A stretch of 64,000 nucleotides of DNA from CAYWNA01 sp964459305 (GTDB taxonomy: Bacteria > Planctomycetota > Planctomycetia > Pirellulales > Pirellulaceae). The notes beneath the pieces are model-generated. The model ran no database searches. It saw only the letters and a list, made by a program, of their open reading frames with translations, and had not been told where the DNA came from. Shown piece by piece: positions 1-8,958 of the stretch (position 1 is the first letter of the stretch; every line of letters begins with the position of its first letter). The DNA is taken from contig CAYWNA010000032.1 of assembly GCA_964459305.1 (NCBI GenBank), forward strand, positions 12,588 to 76,587. Direction: 5' to 3'. Position numbers and translations under genes: made by a program.

Positions 1-1061
1 CCATCGGCTTCGATCTGCCAGATCAGCTTGTTGCTGTGATCGTAGGCTTCAATCCTTGGCGGCGTCTTGGTCCCCTGCGCCGCCTTGGCGGTGTAGAGCA
101 TCTCTGGTGCGAGAACTGGTTCGTTGACTTGAAAGCTGGTTTTACCACCATCGGGAAGACTCAGAGCCATCGTGCCGCGAAACCGCGTATGGACAAACGC
201 TCGATGTCGATCGGCTGCGACGAACGCACCGCCTTGCCCTTTTCCGCCGAAGTCAAAGAATCTTGGATTGCCCGTTTTTCGCTCGAACGCCGCCGGCAAG
301 GATCGTCCGCCGGGCACCAGAAGCAAGTCACCGGAAACGGCAAGTTGCCCTTGCGGAGCAACGCCGGCAAATGAAGGAGCGCTGTGCGGCTGCTTGCAAA
401 ACTCGGCGCTAGTGTCGTCGTTCAGCCATTGGACCTCGCCCGTCTCGGCGTCGAGCGCGTAGATGAACGTCCCCATGAATGGCCAGATGCTTGCGGCAAA
501 GTAGACGGTGCCGTCCACAACGACTGGGCCGCCGCGCGCTGGCCAGGAAGAGATCACACGGCGATTTCCGAGGGCTTTTCGTTCGGAAGGCCCGCCGCGA
601 AACCGCCATCGCAGTTCGCCGTCCGAGGCTCCCACGCAGTACAGGTAGCCGTCGTCGCTGGCGAACAGAACCGCATCCTTGTACGCCACGGGCGAGAAAC
701 GTACAGGCCCCTCGACATAGAAGGTCCAACTCTCCGACCCGTCTCGGATATCGAGAGCCACCACCTTGTCAGCGTCATTGAAGCTCAGGAATATCTTGCC
801 ATCCGCGACGACCGGCTCGAAGATTCGATCGTATGGCATCATGTCGCGGTTGAGGGGATTGTCCCAGACCGGTTCGCGCGGCGAGTACTGCCGAGTCCAT
901 TGGAGATGCAATTTCTCCGGTAGCTCATGAGGCGAAACGGCCGTATGGCCTGCGTCGCATCGCCACATGGGCCAATCGCCGGCCCACAGATTCGCAGCGA
1001 TCCCAAGTGTAAGAAAAACACCGAGCACCCTCGTGCAAAACCCAGAGGGCGTGAAACTCAT
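1..1061 (-). CDS. PQQ-like beta-propeller protein, secreted (3' end outside window)
   Basis: Reading the minus strand from an ATG at 1061 gives an uninterrupted frame to the window edge, so the C-terminus is missing. A good ribosome binding site (AGGAGAAAGTA) precedes the ATG. The N-terminus (MSFTPSGFCTRVLGVFLTLG) is a plausible signal peptide ending near NLWAG. The body shows PQQ/BamB-type blade sequence such as VALDIRDGSESW, YALDAETGEVQW and EAYDHSNKLIWQIEAD. Proteins of this kind are usually periplasmic propellers; many planctomycete members have no assigned enzyme activity and lack evidence of real PQQ binding. At least 353 residues are present. I infer a secreted eight-bladed propeller of unknown substrate. 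Confidence 0.85.
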   Translation of the reverse strand, partial: MSFTPSGFCTRVLGVFLTLGIAANLWAGDWPMWRCDAGHTAVSPHELPEKLHLQWTRQYSPREPVWDNPLNRDMMPYDRIFEPVVADGKIFLSFNDADKVVALDIRDGSESWTFYVEGPVRFSPVAYKDAVLFASDDGYLYCVGASDGELRWRFRGGPSERKALGNRRVISSWPARGGPVVVDGTVYFAASIWPFMGTFIYALDAETGEVQWLNDDTSAEFCKQPHSAPSFAGVAPQGQLAVSGDLLLVPGGRSLPAAFERKTGNPRFFDFGGKGQGGAFVAADRHRAFVHTRFRGTMALSLPDGGKTSFQVNEPVLAPEMLYTAKAAQGTKTPPRIEAYDHSNKLIWQIEAD

Positions 1062-1522
1062 TACTTTCTCCTCGTATTTCCGGTCACGGTTGGATTCACC
1101 GAAGTGTGGAAGTGCTCTTTCGAAGCCACTTCCTTTGGCAGGCTTCTCAGCGGCGTGTGGATACCCCTGCACGTGTACCGCTGAACTGGAATGCCGAGAC
1201 GACGAACGGTGACTCGGCAGGGCATACCCAGGATGGTTAGTTATCGTACAATGCGACCAACCATCGTGTAAATCGGGCTACCTGAATGTAGGGCGGCCAC
1301 TCAACATCCAGCACACGTTAGACCGTGCCGATATCAATGGGGACTAACGGCCCGTGTTGCTGTTGGAGGCGCGAGCCGACGCAACCGTCACGTTCAGAAG
1401 TAAGACCGTCGTCGAAATCGCCGAAGAGCCCGGAAACTCGCGAGTTCTTGGAGTTCTGCGTCCGGCACAAGTGTAGTCTGGTTTCCAGTTGGGGCCGTTC
1501 GAGAATGAAGCGCCCGAGTTTG
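1062..1522. other. intergenic stretch without recognisable gene
   Basis: This lies upstream of the minus-strand PQQ-like gene and downstream of the 1721-residue gene. No frame shows a family motif or a convincing start signal. It should carry the promoter of the PQQ-like gene, but I cannot point to a -35/-10 pair. Confidence 0.4.
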
Positions 1523-1581
1523 GTGGGATAGGCTTCCAGCCTGTCGTCCGATTGACCTGACAGGCTGGAAGCCTATCCCAC
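1523..1581. repeat. palindrome family A, core-only copy
   Basis: A near-perfect inverted repeat: GTGGGATAGGCTTCCAGCCT at the left and its reverse complement at the right, around a loop of about 13 bases. The same arms recur at 7727-7785 and around 11953-12010. This copy lacks the outer GGCGAGCGGC arms of the other two. No T-run follows, so it does not look like a terminator. Confidence 0.85.
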
Positions 1582-1697
1582 TTCTCTACAACCGGAGTTT
1601 CCTTGTCTTGAGACGCGTTTTTTTCAAACGGTGCTTGGTGGGTGCGATGTTCGCGAAGACCACCGCCGCTGCCGATCGTTCGGCAGCGCACTGGCAT

Positions 1698-4600
1698 CTA
1701 CCGGACGGGAATCAGTTGAATGCCGCGCAGGTCGGACACTTCTGTGTGTGTCGGCCCGTCGGGCCGCAAACGTACACGCTGGCGGCCGGCTTCGAGGCCC
1801 AGCATGCCGAATTTCTGTTTGCGAAATCGACCCCACCCGCCGGTGCTCGGCAGCTTGCCTGTCATGCGACTCGATCCGTCATCGACTTCGACAGCGATTG
1901 GGTTGTCAGCGTACTCGTCGATCTGGGCCCATTCGATCCACACTTCATACTGGCCGTTCTTCGGCACGTCGACCGACCAAACGACGTGATCGTTCGGACC
2001 CTTATAGAACCAGACGAGGAAATCTCCGTTTCCATTCGTCTTGATACTCGGTCCGTAAATCTCGCACGTCGAAGCACCGAGTTGAAGTGAGCCGTCAGAC
2101 TTGGCCATGACCAACTCAGGATTGTTTCCTGCAACCTCCCGGCGAGGCGGCCCGGCTTGGGCGATGAAGGCGAACAGGTCGGCCATCTGCTGCGGATTCA
2201 TCTTGGCTTCCAGCTTCTCCGGCATGTGCGAGCGACCGGTGCTGACGAACTCGTCCAAGTCGCGGCGCAGGATGACGTGCAACTTCCCGGTGTTGTCAGC
2301 CAGCGTGATGCTGGTGCTGGTTTCTTCGACCAGCATGCCGGACAGCGTGAGACCGTCGGCGGTGATGGCCGTATACTCGATGTACTTGTCCTCGACGGCA
2401 CGGTTCGGATCGATGACGGCCACCATCAGTGCACCGGGCGACTTATCGACCAGCGTTCTCAGATCGGTTGTGATGTCATTGCCCACGTCGGCCAGACGGT
2501 GGCAGTCGGAACACGTCATGTCGGTAAACTCTTTCTTGCCGCGAACCGGATCGCCCTGCACATCGACGACCGAAGCATACTTTTTCAGCGCCGCTTGGAT
2601 CTCGTCGTTGGTTGTAGCACGGCCCAGCAGCGCCTCGGCCCGCTGGCGAATCGATTCGGTCTGGTGCCGCAAGAGTCGATCGCGTCTTGCCGTGCCCAGG
2701 ATCGTGGCCATCTTCGGCTGCTTGTCGATTTGTTCAAGCAGCGCGCCAGTCCACTCTTTGCGGCTGAGCAGAACCTCGACGATCGCGTTGTTCAGTCTCG
2801 GCCCCTGTTCCGACCAGCCCTGCAGAAGCAACTCTGGTACGCGATTGTGACGAAGGCGCCCCAGCGCGTCGACCGCGGCCAACTGCACCGCGATCGGCGA
2901 CTGCGAAGCGAGCAAATCTACCAATAGTCCCATGTCTTCTTCCTGTCTGTCCGGTCCGCGGCCGAGTAGCCTCAACGCCGCCAAACGACTATTCAGGGCC
3001 GCGTCTTCATCGGCGGCTACGTGGCGCGCTGCTGCGAACATCTGAGATGTCTTGTCCAGCGCTCTTTCGAGTTCCGGGCCACCTTGCTTTGCGAATCTCC
3101 CCAACGTCCTGTTCTGCCGGTCGAGGCCGTCGAGCAACGTGGCCATGGATTCGTATTGCCAGTCTGCATAACCGGACTCCGGTTTGACCGTGACGGTCTG
3201 GAGCACGCGGCCAACGGCCTTCCCGTTGTCGAGGGCCGCGGCCAGATTCATCAGGTTGCTGATCAGGGGCGCACTGCCCGTCAAAGCGTCGGGATCCGCC
3301 ACGACTTCGCCGACCATTGCATCAATTTGGCCCGTGGCCGAACTCATGATCGCGGCCATCATATAACGATCGTCGGCGTGGCCGATTGCCATGCGACCCA
3401 GAAGCCGGCCCGCGCGCGGGTCGTCCCACTCGCCCAGGCTGTACGCCAGTTGCATCAACACGTGCGGGTCGTTGCCGCCATCCAGTTTCAGCAGGGCTTG
3501 GCCGATCGATGGATTCGAATCGAGCAGCGGTTCGCTCACGCGAATGGCGTGCCGACGTACGCCGGGATGCTCATCGTCCAGCGCGTGAATGACGATCTCC
3601 GCCCGCAGTGCTTTCAACCCATCGAGCACGCACAGCGCGTGCAGCCTGGCCAGGGCTCGTTCGCAATTGGTGGCCATCTCTTCCAGCGGCCTGATAGCCG
3701 CACGGTCGGCCCGCCATAGGAGCATCTGGTGGGCCATGTCGCGTTGCCAGCCGTTGGGACTGTCCAAGGCGGCGATGAGCCCAGTCGTATCGAGCTTGTC
3801 CAACCGTGGAATAGGACGCGGCTCTTTGTCAACAGGATACACTCGGTAGATGCGCCCTTTGTCGTGCCCGGCGCGGAGATCCAGCGTCTTTTCTAGTTCG
3901 TCGTTGATCCACTCCGGATGTTCGATCACGAACCGGTACAGGTCCAATACCCACAACGCGCCGTCTGGGCCGGTTTCCACCGTCGATGGCCGGAACCAAA
4001 TGTCGTGCGTGGCCAGGAACTCTCTTTGCTGTTCGTCGGGGCCGCGATCTCCGCGAAACGTCGTGCCAGTGGGCGTCAGAATTCGCCGGTGGACCACATT
4101 GAACACGGAATCATCGACGAACAGGTTTCCGGCAAAGTGCGGGCCGAATAACTCGTCGCGATAGATCGTGACCCCAGCCACCGACGTACATCGGCCAGGT
4201 TCGCCCCAAGCTGCATACGGTCGGTGTTTCAGGTCGCAGTGAGAAATCACGCGACCCGCTGGGTAAAGCATTGGGTCGGATGCCACGTTGGCGCGGCCCG
4301 GCGGTGGAGCGACGTGCGGGTTGCGGCGGGCGTAGTGATCGGCCACGGCGTAGAGCCAGCCGAGATTGCTGTTGTTGCAGCCGAACCAGTTGCCCCAATC
4401 GTCGCGATTCGTTCCGAACTGGGTCTGGCCCGTCTGTGCCTCGACCCGCCCGTCATCCGGTTTGAAGCGAAGATCACGGCCGCCGATATTGACCGTTTGC
4501 CCCGTCTCGACCGACTTGATCGTACCGCCGCTGTCGCCGTTGGCGGCATGGACCCAATTATCCAGACCCCACCGCGGATGATTCACGCGGTGCTGTTGAT

Positions 4601-6863
4601 TGCCTTGGCCAAAGCCGGTGAACAGCGTTTTTCGCACGTCGGCGAGCCCGTCGCCGTCGGTGTCCTCGACATAGAAGACGTCCGGTGCCGCAGTCACCAG
4701 CACGCCATCGCGCCACACCATGATACCCATGGGATAAGCGATCGGTTCGAGGAATACAGTGGAACGGTCGTAGCGACCATCGCCGTCGGTGTCCTCCAAG
4801 CAACGGACCCGTCCGCACGGCTTCCCCTGGTTATCCAGGCCCAAGGGATAGTCCGCATATTCGGCGACCCATGCCTTGCCGTCCGGTCCCCAAGCGATGT
4901 CAACTGGATCCATCACCAATGGTTCGGCGGCCGCCAATTCCACCTTGAATCCGGGAAGCACGTCGAACGACTGCAGCGACTCTTCAGGCGAGCGCGGCGG
5001 CGGATTCCGATCGGTTCCCAAGAGATCGGTGTAATGGCGGCTGTCCATCTGATGCGGCAGTTTGCCACCGGTATCTTCGTTCTGGACCCACATGTGGTTC
5101 TGCTTGAACCAGGCACCGTTGTTCGAACCGTCGGCACGTACAATCTCCGGAATCGTCCCTTCGTCGCCACGCTGGCCGGCCAGCATGGTCTGTGACCAAC
5201 CGGAATCCATCGACACGAACCGATAGACGCCGAAACGCTCGGCATTGGAAAAAACAACATCGGGATGCGTATCGACGTCGACATCAACGAGCCTCAAGCC
5301 GGCATCGCCCCCCTGGTCGTTGACGATTGCGGTGTCCCCCGGCAGCGAGAATGGCAGACGTTGCCAGCCATTGCCGTCGACAGACCAGCGAAAGACGCTC
5401 GGCTGTTCCCGATTGCCGACGATCAGCTCGCAGATCCCGTCGCGGTCGAGATCGCGAAGCCGGGCACCACGGTCGCGCCCGTCGAGGCTGGTATGGACTG
5501 GACCATCTACATCAAGCCCATCGAGACCTCGCGGGTCATTGACCCACTGCTCGCCGTCGAAATGCCACACGCCGACCGTCTTCTCGTTGCGCACCAGCAT
5601 GCTGGCCATCCCGTCCTTGCGCAGCACGCCAAAATGCACCCCCGCATCGTGGCGATTGCCGTCGTCGTCGACGCTTATGACCTCGATGGGAAAATCCTTG
5701 ACGGTCCACCTGCCGGCCGAGGGAGACCAGACGCGAGTCTTGCGAACATGTTCGTTGGCAATCACCACGTCCATGTACCCATCGTGGTTCACATCGAGCA
5801 ATCGGACGCCGTTGTCCTGGCCGTTCGATGCTCGCAATGGATGCCCGTCCAGCAGGTTTTCGGTCAGCCGATCGTTCACTTCGCGGAAGTTCAGGAACTT
5901 GACCTTGCCCTCGCGCCCGCTGGTTGCATGATCGACCAACGAGATGACCTGATCGTTGCGAATCCAGCCACCGGGATGAAACGTGAGTGTGAAGACGCCT
6001 TGTTTGATCACTGTCGCGTCGATCGCCGCCTTCATGTCGCGGACCGTGGTCGCGTGATGAGGCCCTTGCAGGTTGTGCCCTTGCCAGTCGTCAGGAATCG
6101 GCGACGGGAGTTCCCAACATAGTCTGCCAATAACGTAGGGGTAGGGATAGTTCTCCACGTAGTTGACGAAGTTCTTATTTCGCGGCACGTATTTGGCGAG
6201 GCGGTGACGACCGTCGGCGTCGAACATCAGTTCCCGCGGCAAGACCGGATCATCCGGCGTGAACAGCATGAACACCGAGGAGTTCATGCGGAGGAAGTGG
6301 CCTTTGGGCGTGGTCCGGTTGAACATCTCGGCAAAGAACCGCGGGCTCACGGAGTTCATCGAGTCGCAACACGGCATGCGGAACGCAATGGGCTCGGTGT
6401 TCGGAATCGTCCAGAGCAAGTCGATGCACCGGTCATACGTAGATTTCGCCTTGTCGAAATTGCTGCCCTGGAGGCACGGACAAGGATGATCGTATGTGTG
6501 GGCCTCGACGCTCACGCCTTCCTTGAACCATGTTTGCAGATGCGGATCCTGTGGATCGATGCGCGGGGTCATAATGCTCACGGGGCCCCGGCCATCGATC
6601 TTCTTCAAACGCTCCAGAATTGGCCGCAGGTATCTTTCGTACGGCCCCGGATCGCGCATGTCGTCAATCGACAAAACGATCACTGCTTCCACATCCGGAT
6701 CGCCAATCCACTGCGGCGTAACGAGTTTGGGCGCATCGAGACCCACGTAGTAAGGATTGCAGAACTCGTCGAGATAGGCGAACCGATTGCCGTCGCCGGC
6801 TGACAACGCCGAACAAGCAAGCAACAAGATCAACGGTGCACAAGCAAGTCGTTTTCCAAGCAT
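1698..6863 (-). CDS. giant secreted protein: polysaccharide deacetylase-like + FG-GAP + PVC dehydrogenase + HEAT + cytochrome c + C-terminal beta-sandwich
   Basis: The start is taken as ATG 6863 (MLGKRLACAPLILLLACSAL, a signal peptide), 5 nt after a GGAGGTGG site; a GTG at 6872 is possible. Residues about 55-310 resemble a NodB-type deacetylase, with SIDDM at 65-69 and EAHTYDHP at 120-127. FG-GAP/VCBS-like repeats follow (LLDVNHDGYMDVVIAN). From about 630 comes the PVC membrane-bound dehydrogenase propeller (LPGFKVELAAAEPLVMDP), to about 1004. HEAT-like helices then run to about 1420, and a c-type heme site CSDCH has its first Cys at 1451. The last 130 residues look like a carbohydrate-binding beta-sandwich. 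The propeller-HEAT-cytochrome unit is common in planctomycetes; the deacetylase-like front end is unusual. A periplasmic redox enzyme acting on a polysaccharide is my inference. Confidence 0.85.
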   Translation of the reverse strand: MLGKRLACAPLILLLACSALSAGDGNRFAYLDEFCNPYYVGLDAPKLVTPQWIGDPDVEAVIVLSIDDMRDPGPYERYLRPILERLKKIDGRGPVSIMTPRIDPQDPHLQTWFKEGVSVEAHTYDHPCPCLQGSNFDKAKSTYDRCIDLLWTIPNTEPIAFRMPCCDSMNSVSPRFFAEMFNRTTPKGHFLRMNSSVFMLFTPDDPVLPRELMFDADGRHRLAKYVPRNKNFVNYVENYPYPYVIGRLCWELPSPIPDDWQGHNLQGPHHATTVRDMKAAIDATVIKQGVFTLTFHPGGWIRNDQVISLVDHATSGREGKVKFLNFREVNDRLTENLLDGHPLRASNGQDNGVRLLDVNHDGYMDVVIANEHVRKTRVWSPSAGRWTVKDFPIEVISVDDDGNRHDAGVHFGVLRKDGMASMLVRNEKTVGVWHFDGEQWVNDPRGLDGLDVDGPVHTSLDGRDRGARLRDLDRDGICELIVGNREQPSVFRWSVDGNGWQRLPFSLPGDTAIVNDQGGDAGLRLVDVDVDTHPDVVFSNAERFGVYRFVSMDSGWSQTMLAGQRGDEGTIPEIVRADGSNNGAWFKQNHMWVQNEDTGGKLPHQMDSRHYTDLLGTDRNPPPRSPEESLQSFDVLPGFKVELAAAEPLVMDPVDIAWGPDGKAWVAEYADYPLGLDNQGKPCGRVRCLEDTDGDGRYDRSTVFLEPIAYPMGIMVWRDGVLVTAAPDVFYVEDTDGDGLADVRKTLFTGFGQGNQQHRVNHPRWGLDNWVHAANGDSGGTIKSVETGQTVNIGGRDLRFKPDDGRVEAQTGQTQFGTNRDDWGNWFGCNNSNLGWLYAVADHYARRNPHVAPPPGRANVASDPMLYPAGRVISHCDLKHRPYAAWGEPGRCTSVAGVTIYRDELFGPHFAGNLFVDDSVFNVVHRRILTPTGTTFRGDRGPDEQQREFLATHDIWFRPSTVETGPDGALWVLDLYRFVIEHPEWINDELEKTLDLRAGHDKGRIYRVYPVDKEPRPIPRLDKLDTTGLIAALDSPNGWQRDMAHQMLLWRADRAAIRPLEEMATNCERALARLHALCVLDGLKALRAEIVIHALDDEHPGVRRHAIRVSEPLLDSNPSIGQALLKLDGGNDPHVLMQLAYSLGEWDDPRAGRLLGRMAIGHADDRYMMAAIMSSATGQIDAMVGEVVADPDALTGSAPLISNLMNLAAALDNGKAVGRVLQTVTVKPESGYADWQYESMATLLDGLDRQNRTLGRFAKQGGPELERALDKTSQMFAAARHVAADEDAALNSRLAALRLLGRGPDRQEEDMGLLVDLLASQSPIAVQLAAVDALGRLRHNRVPELLLQGWSEQGPRLNNAIVEVLLSRKEWTGALLEQIDKQPKMATILGTARRDRLLRHQTESIRQRAEALLGRATTNDEIQAALKKYASVVDVQGDPVRGKKEFTDMTCSDCHRLADVGNDITTDLRTLVDKSPGALMVAVIDPNRAVEDKYIEYTAITADGLTLSGMLVEETSTSITLADNTGKLHVILRRDLDEFVSTGRSHMPEKLEAKMNPQQMADLFAFIAQAGPPRREVAGNNPELVMAKSDGSLQLGASTCEIYGPSIKTNGNGDFLVWFYKGPNDHVVWSVDVPKNGQYEVWIEWAQIDEYADNPIAVEVDDGSSRMTGKLPSTGGWGRFRKQKFGMLGLEAGRQRVRLRPDGPTHTEVSDLRGIQLIPVR

Positions 6864-7061
6864 CGAATCCACCTCCCTCGGTCAGAAATCGGCCATATCC
6901 GGACTGCGGGCGCCATTGTGTCGGTGTGTTGCCAAGCCGTCAAGCGCGAGCAGGCCAGTTAGGCCGGGCTGCGGTTGGGTATTTGAGAGGGGAAAGCGGT
7001 TGAGCCAGCCCAGAACCTTTGGCCCCAAATGTAAACTGAAGCCGGATGCGACTGGACGGCG

Positions 7062-7676
7062 TTACGCCAATCCAACCTTGCTCCATTTCTCGCGGATGCG
7101 TTCCAGGCGTCTTTCTATCGTGCGGCGGACGCAGTTTTGCTTCTTGGCGATTTCGTCGTTTGTCCAGCCTTCGAGTTTCAGTCGCGCGATGTCTTGGAGG
7201 CTGTCGTCGTCGAGGCAGTCGATATACTGCTGCGTGTTTTCCACCAGCATGTTGGCCAGCTCGGGCGAGGGTTCATCCCCCAGTACTTCACCGATGCCGC
7301 GTTCGAACTCGTCGGACGAGTCAGATTGCCGGAAAATCGATTCGCCGCGAACCTTCCCGCCGCCGCGTTTCTCGGTCATGGCGCTTCGTCGTTGGGCATA
7401 GATCTTGCGCGCCGTGATCGTGACCAGCAGCTTCCACAGGTCGTCACGACCCTCAACTCGTTCAAACCGGCCGGCCTCCAGACCACGGTAAAAGCTAAAC
7501 ATGGCACTGATGGCCACGTCCTCCTCATCGAAGGTGCGACGCGGTGCGTCCTGCAATTTACGACGGGCGAAGCCAACCAGCTTCGAAAAGTAGCTCTCCC
7601 AAATGGCCTGAGCTGCGTCGTCGCTGCCATCGGCCAATTGGGAAATCCACCGAGTAACGTCGTCAGAATCAGGCAT
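7062..7676 (-). CDS. RNA polymerase sigma factor, ECF-like (planctomycete type)
   Basis: A protein of 204 residues. The N-terminal half (region 2) holds ARRKLQDAPRRTFDEEDVAI and FYRGLEAGRF. The C-terminal half is a region 4 helix-turn-helix, with LKLEGWTNDEIAKKQNC followed by VRRTIERRLERIREKW. It would bind core RNA polymerase and redirect it to specific promoters. The overall shape (DDAAQAIWESYF start, an RLERIR end) fits the sigma factors that planctomycetes encode in many copies. No anti-sigma factor gene is adjacent, so how its activity is controlled cannot be told from this sequence. The family A palindrome lies just upstream of its start. Confidence 0.9.
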   Translation of the reverse strand: MPDSDDVTRWISQLADGSDDAAQAIWESYFSKLVGFARRKLQDAPRRTFDEEDVAISAMFSFYRGLEAGRFERVEGRDDLWKLLVTITARKIYAQRRSAMTEKRGGGKVRGESIFRQSDSSDEFERGIGEVLGDEPSPELANMLVENTQQYIDCLDDDSLQDIARLKLEGWTNDEIAKKQNCVRRTIERRLERIREKWSKVGLA

Positions 7677-7701
7677 CGATGCCTCCGAGCCAAGGACATA
7701 A

Positions 7702-7810
7702 GGCGAGCGGCAGATGAAAATTTACCGTGGGATAGGCTTCCAGCCTGTCAGGCCGCAAATTTGACAGGCTGGAAGCCTATCCCACGGGTACGCGAATTTC
7801 CGCCGCTCGC
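7702..7810. repeat. palindrome family A, long copy (about 109 bp)
   Basis: A nested inverted repeat. The outer arms are GGCGAGCGGC at the left and GCCGCTCGC at the right. The inner arms are CCGTGGGATAGGCTTCCAGC and its complement, with a short AT-rich loop. The long copy at 11925-12034 carries the same unit in the opposite orientation, judged by the asymmetric linkers AGATGAAAATTT and GCGAATTTCC. It reads as a mobile palindromic element (REP or MITE-like) with no coding capacity. Confidence 0.85.
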
Positions 7811-8204
7811 ATAAACCCGTGTGCGTGCATGTGCCAACGACTGGTCTCACGCAACTCGCGTAGATTAACAGACACGAGATGGTTTGTCGACAAATCACAC
7901 TGCTCGCCGTGGATTCTGACAGGTAGGTCGCCCTCGGCAAGCAGGATTTGCGGGAATTGGGCAAGGTTCCTGACGAGTTGGGGGGTGAAAGACGAGTGAA
8001 TTCATCCACTCATCGTCTGGCGGCGTTCTCCGCCGCTTTCGGCTGGTTTTCGTGGACCTGGCCGAAGGAAATCAGGAATTTCTCTTTTTGCTTTTTTCCT
8101 GGACCTGTCGGAGTCCGCTTCTGAACGGTCATAAACCTAGTGTCGGAGGCCCCTTGGGGACGAGTCAAAGCAACTCTTTTTATCGGTAAGAAGGAGGAGG
8201 AGTC
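7811..8204 (+). promoter_or_regulatory. leader region of the silk-like protein gene
   Basis: About 390 bases without a recognisable gene. Just before ATG 8205 is a very strong ribosome binding site (AAGGAGGAGGAGTC). T-rich tracts (TTTCTCTTTTTGCTTTTTTCC) occur near 8083-8100. I cannot place promoter boxes with confidence. Confidence 0.4.
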
Positions 8205-8705
8205 ATGCGACTTCACACGAAACTACTTGGTCTGAGTTTATTGGTAGGTTTGCTGCTGGTTTGCGGTGCGTCGGATGTCTTGGCGCAAGGTGCTCATGCC
8301 AGCGCGTTCGCGTCCAGCGGTTGGGGCGGCTCCTATGCCGGAGCTAGCGCCGGGGCATACGGGGGCGGCGGCGGAGCGTTTGCTGGTGCCAATGCCGGCA
8401 GCTACGGCTGGGGCGGCGGCTCTTACGCTGGTGCCAGCGCGGGAGCCTTCGGTGGAGGCGGTGGCGCTTTTGCTGGTGCCAATGCCGGTAGCTATGGCTG
8501 GGGCGGCGGCTCCTACGCTGGGGCGAGTGCTGGTGCCTGGGGACCTGGAAGCGGCGCGTATGCCGGGGCGAGCGCAGGTTCGTACGGCAGGCCCTTCGGT
8601 TGCCGTTCCCACGCACGAGCCAGGGCTCGAAGCTTCGGGTTTGGCGGTGCCTATGCCGGGGCGAGTGCCTCAGCCCATTCTGCTACCATTCCATTTTGGC
8701 CGTAG
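8205..8705 (+). CDS. secreted silk-like Gly/Ala/Ser repeat protein
   Basis: A protein of 166 residues. Residues 1-28 form a signal peptide (MRLHTKLLGLSLLVGLLLVC, cleavage after VLA). Residues 44-133 hold six tandem 15-residue units with the pattern [YF]AGA[SN]AG[AS][YFW]G followed by a glycine-rich tail; units 44-58/74-88 and 59-73/89-103 are almost identical. A short Arg/Ala patch (HARARARSF) precedes a last partial unit at 150. The composition resembles silk or glycine-rich structural proteins, which often form extended or amyloid-like fibres. I know no assigned function. The single Cys after the signal peptide, at 133, and the strong ribosome binding site suggest an abundant exported protein of the matrix, holdfast or envelope; this is inference. 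Confidence 0.8.
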   Translation: MRLHTKLLGLSLLVGLLLVCGASDVLAQGAHASAFASSGWGGSYAGASAGAYGGGGGAFAGANAGSYGWGGGSYAGASAGAFGGGGGAFAGANAGSYGWGGGSYAGASAGAWGPGSGAYAGASAGSYGRPFGCRSHARARARSFGFGGAYAGASASAHSATIPFWP

Positions 8706-8766
8706 TCATCGCGGTTCGGCCGGGACAAAGGCTCTTGTAACAAGCAATCTCCCATCCCCGCTGAAA

Positions 8767-8800
8767 GCAGCCGCCGGGACAATTAGGTCTCGGCGGCTGT
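8767..8800 (+). terminator. putative intrinsic terminator after silk-like gene
   Basis: The stem AGCCGCCGGGAC / GTCTCGGCGGCT encloses a 6-base loop AATTAG and is followed by a weak T-rich tail (GTCTTGCTTTCTT). It lies 62 bases after the stop codon. Confidence 0.6.
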
Positions 8801-8958
8801 CTTGCTTTCTTGAATCAACGATCGAAGACCACGTAGAGACGCTATCCGGCTGCTTTGCCGTGTCGGTTTACGGATTCGCCGTCATGGACATGCCCTCATC
8901 TCAACGGCGTTGTCTTCGAGCAGCGATCAATTGCACGAAACGTTCTTCCGAAGCTCGG

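Noticed and set aside
4224..6122. Long plus-strand frames opposite the 1721-residue gene
   Set aside because: The minus strand has continuous domain content; these are shadows.
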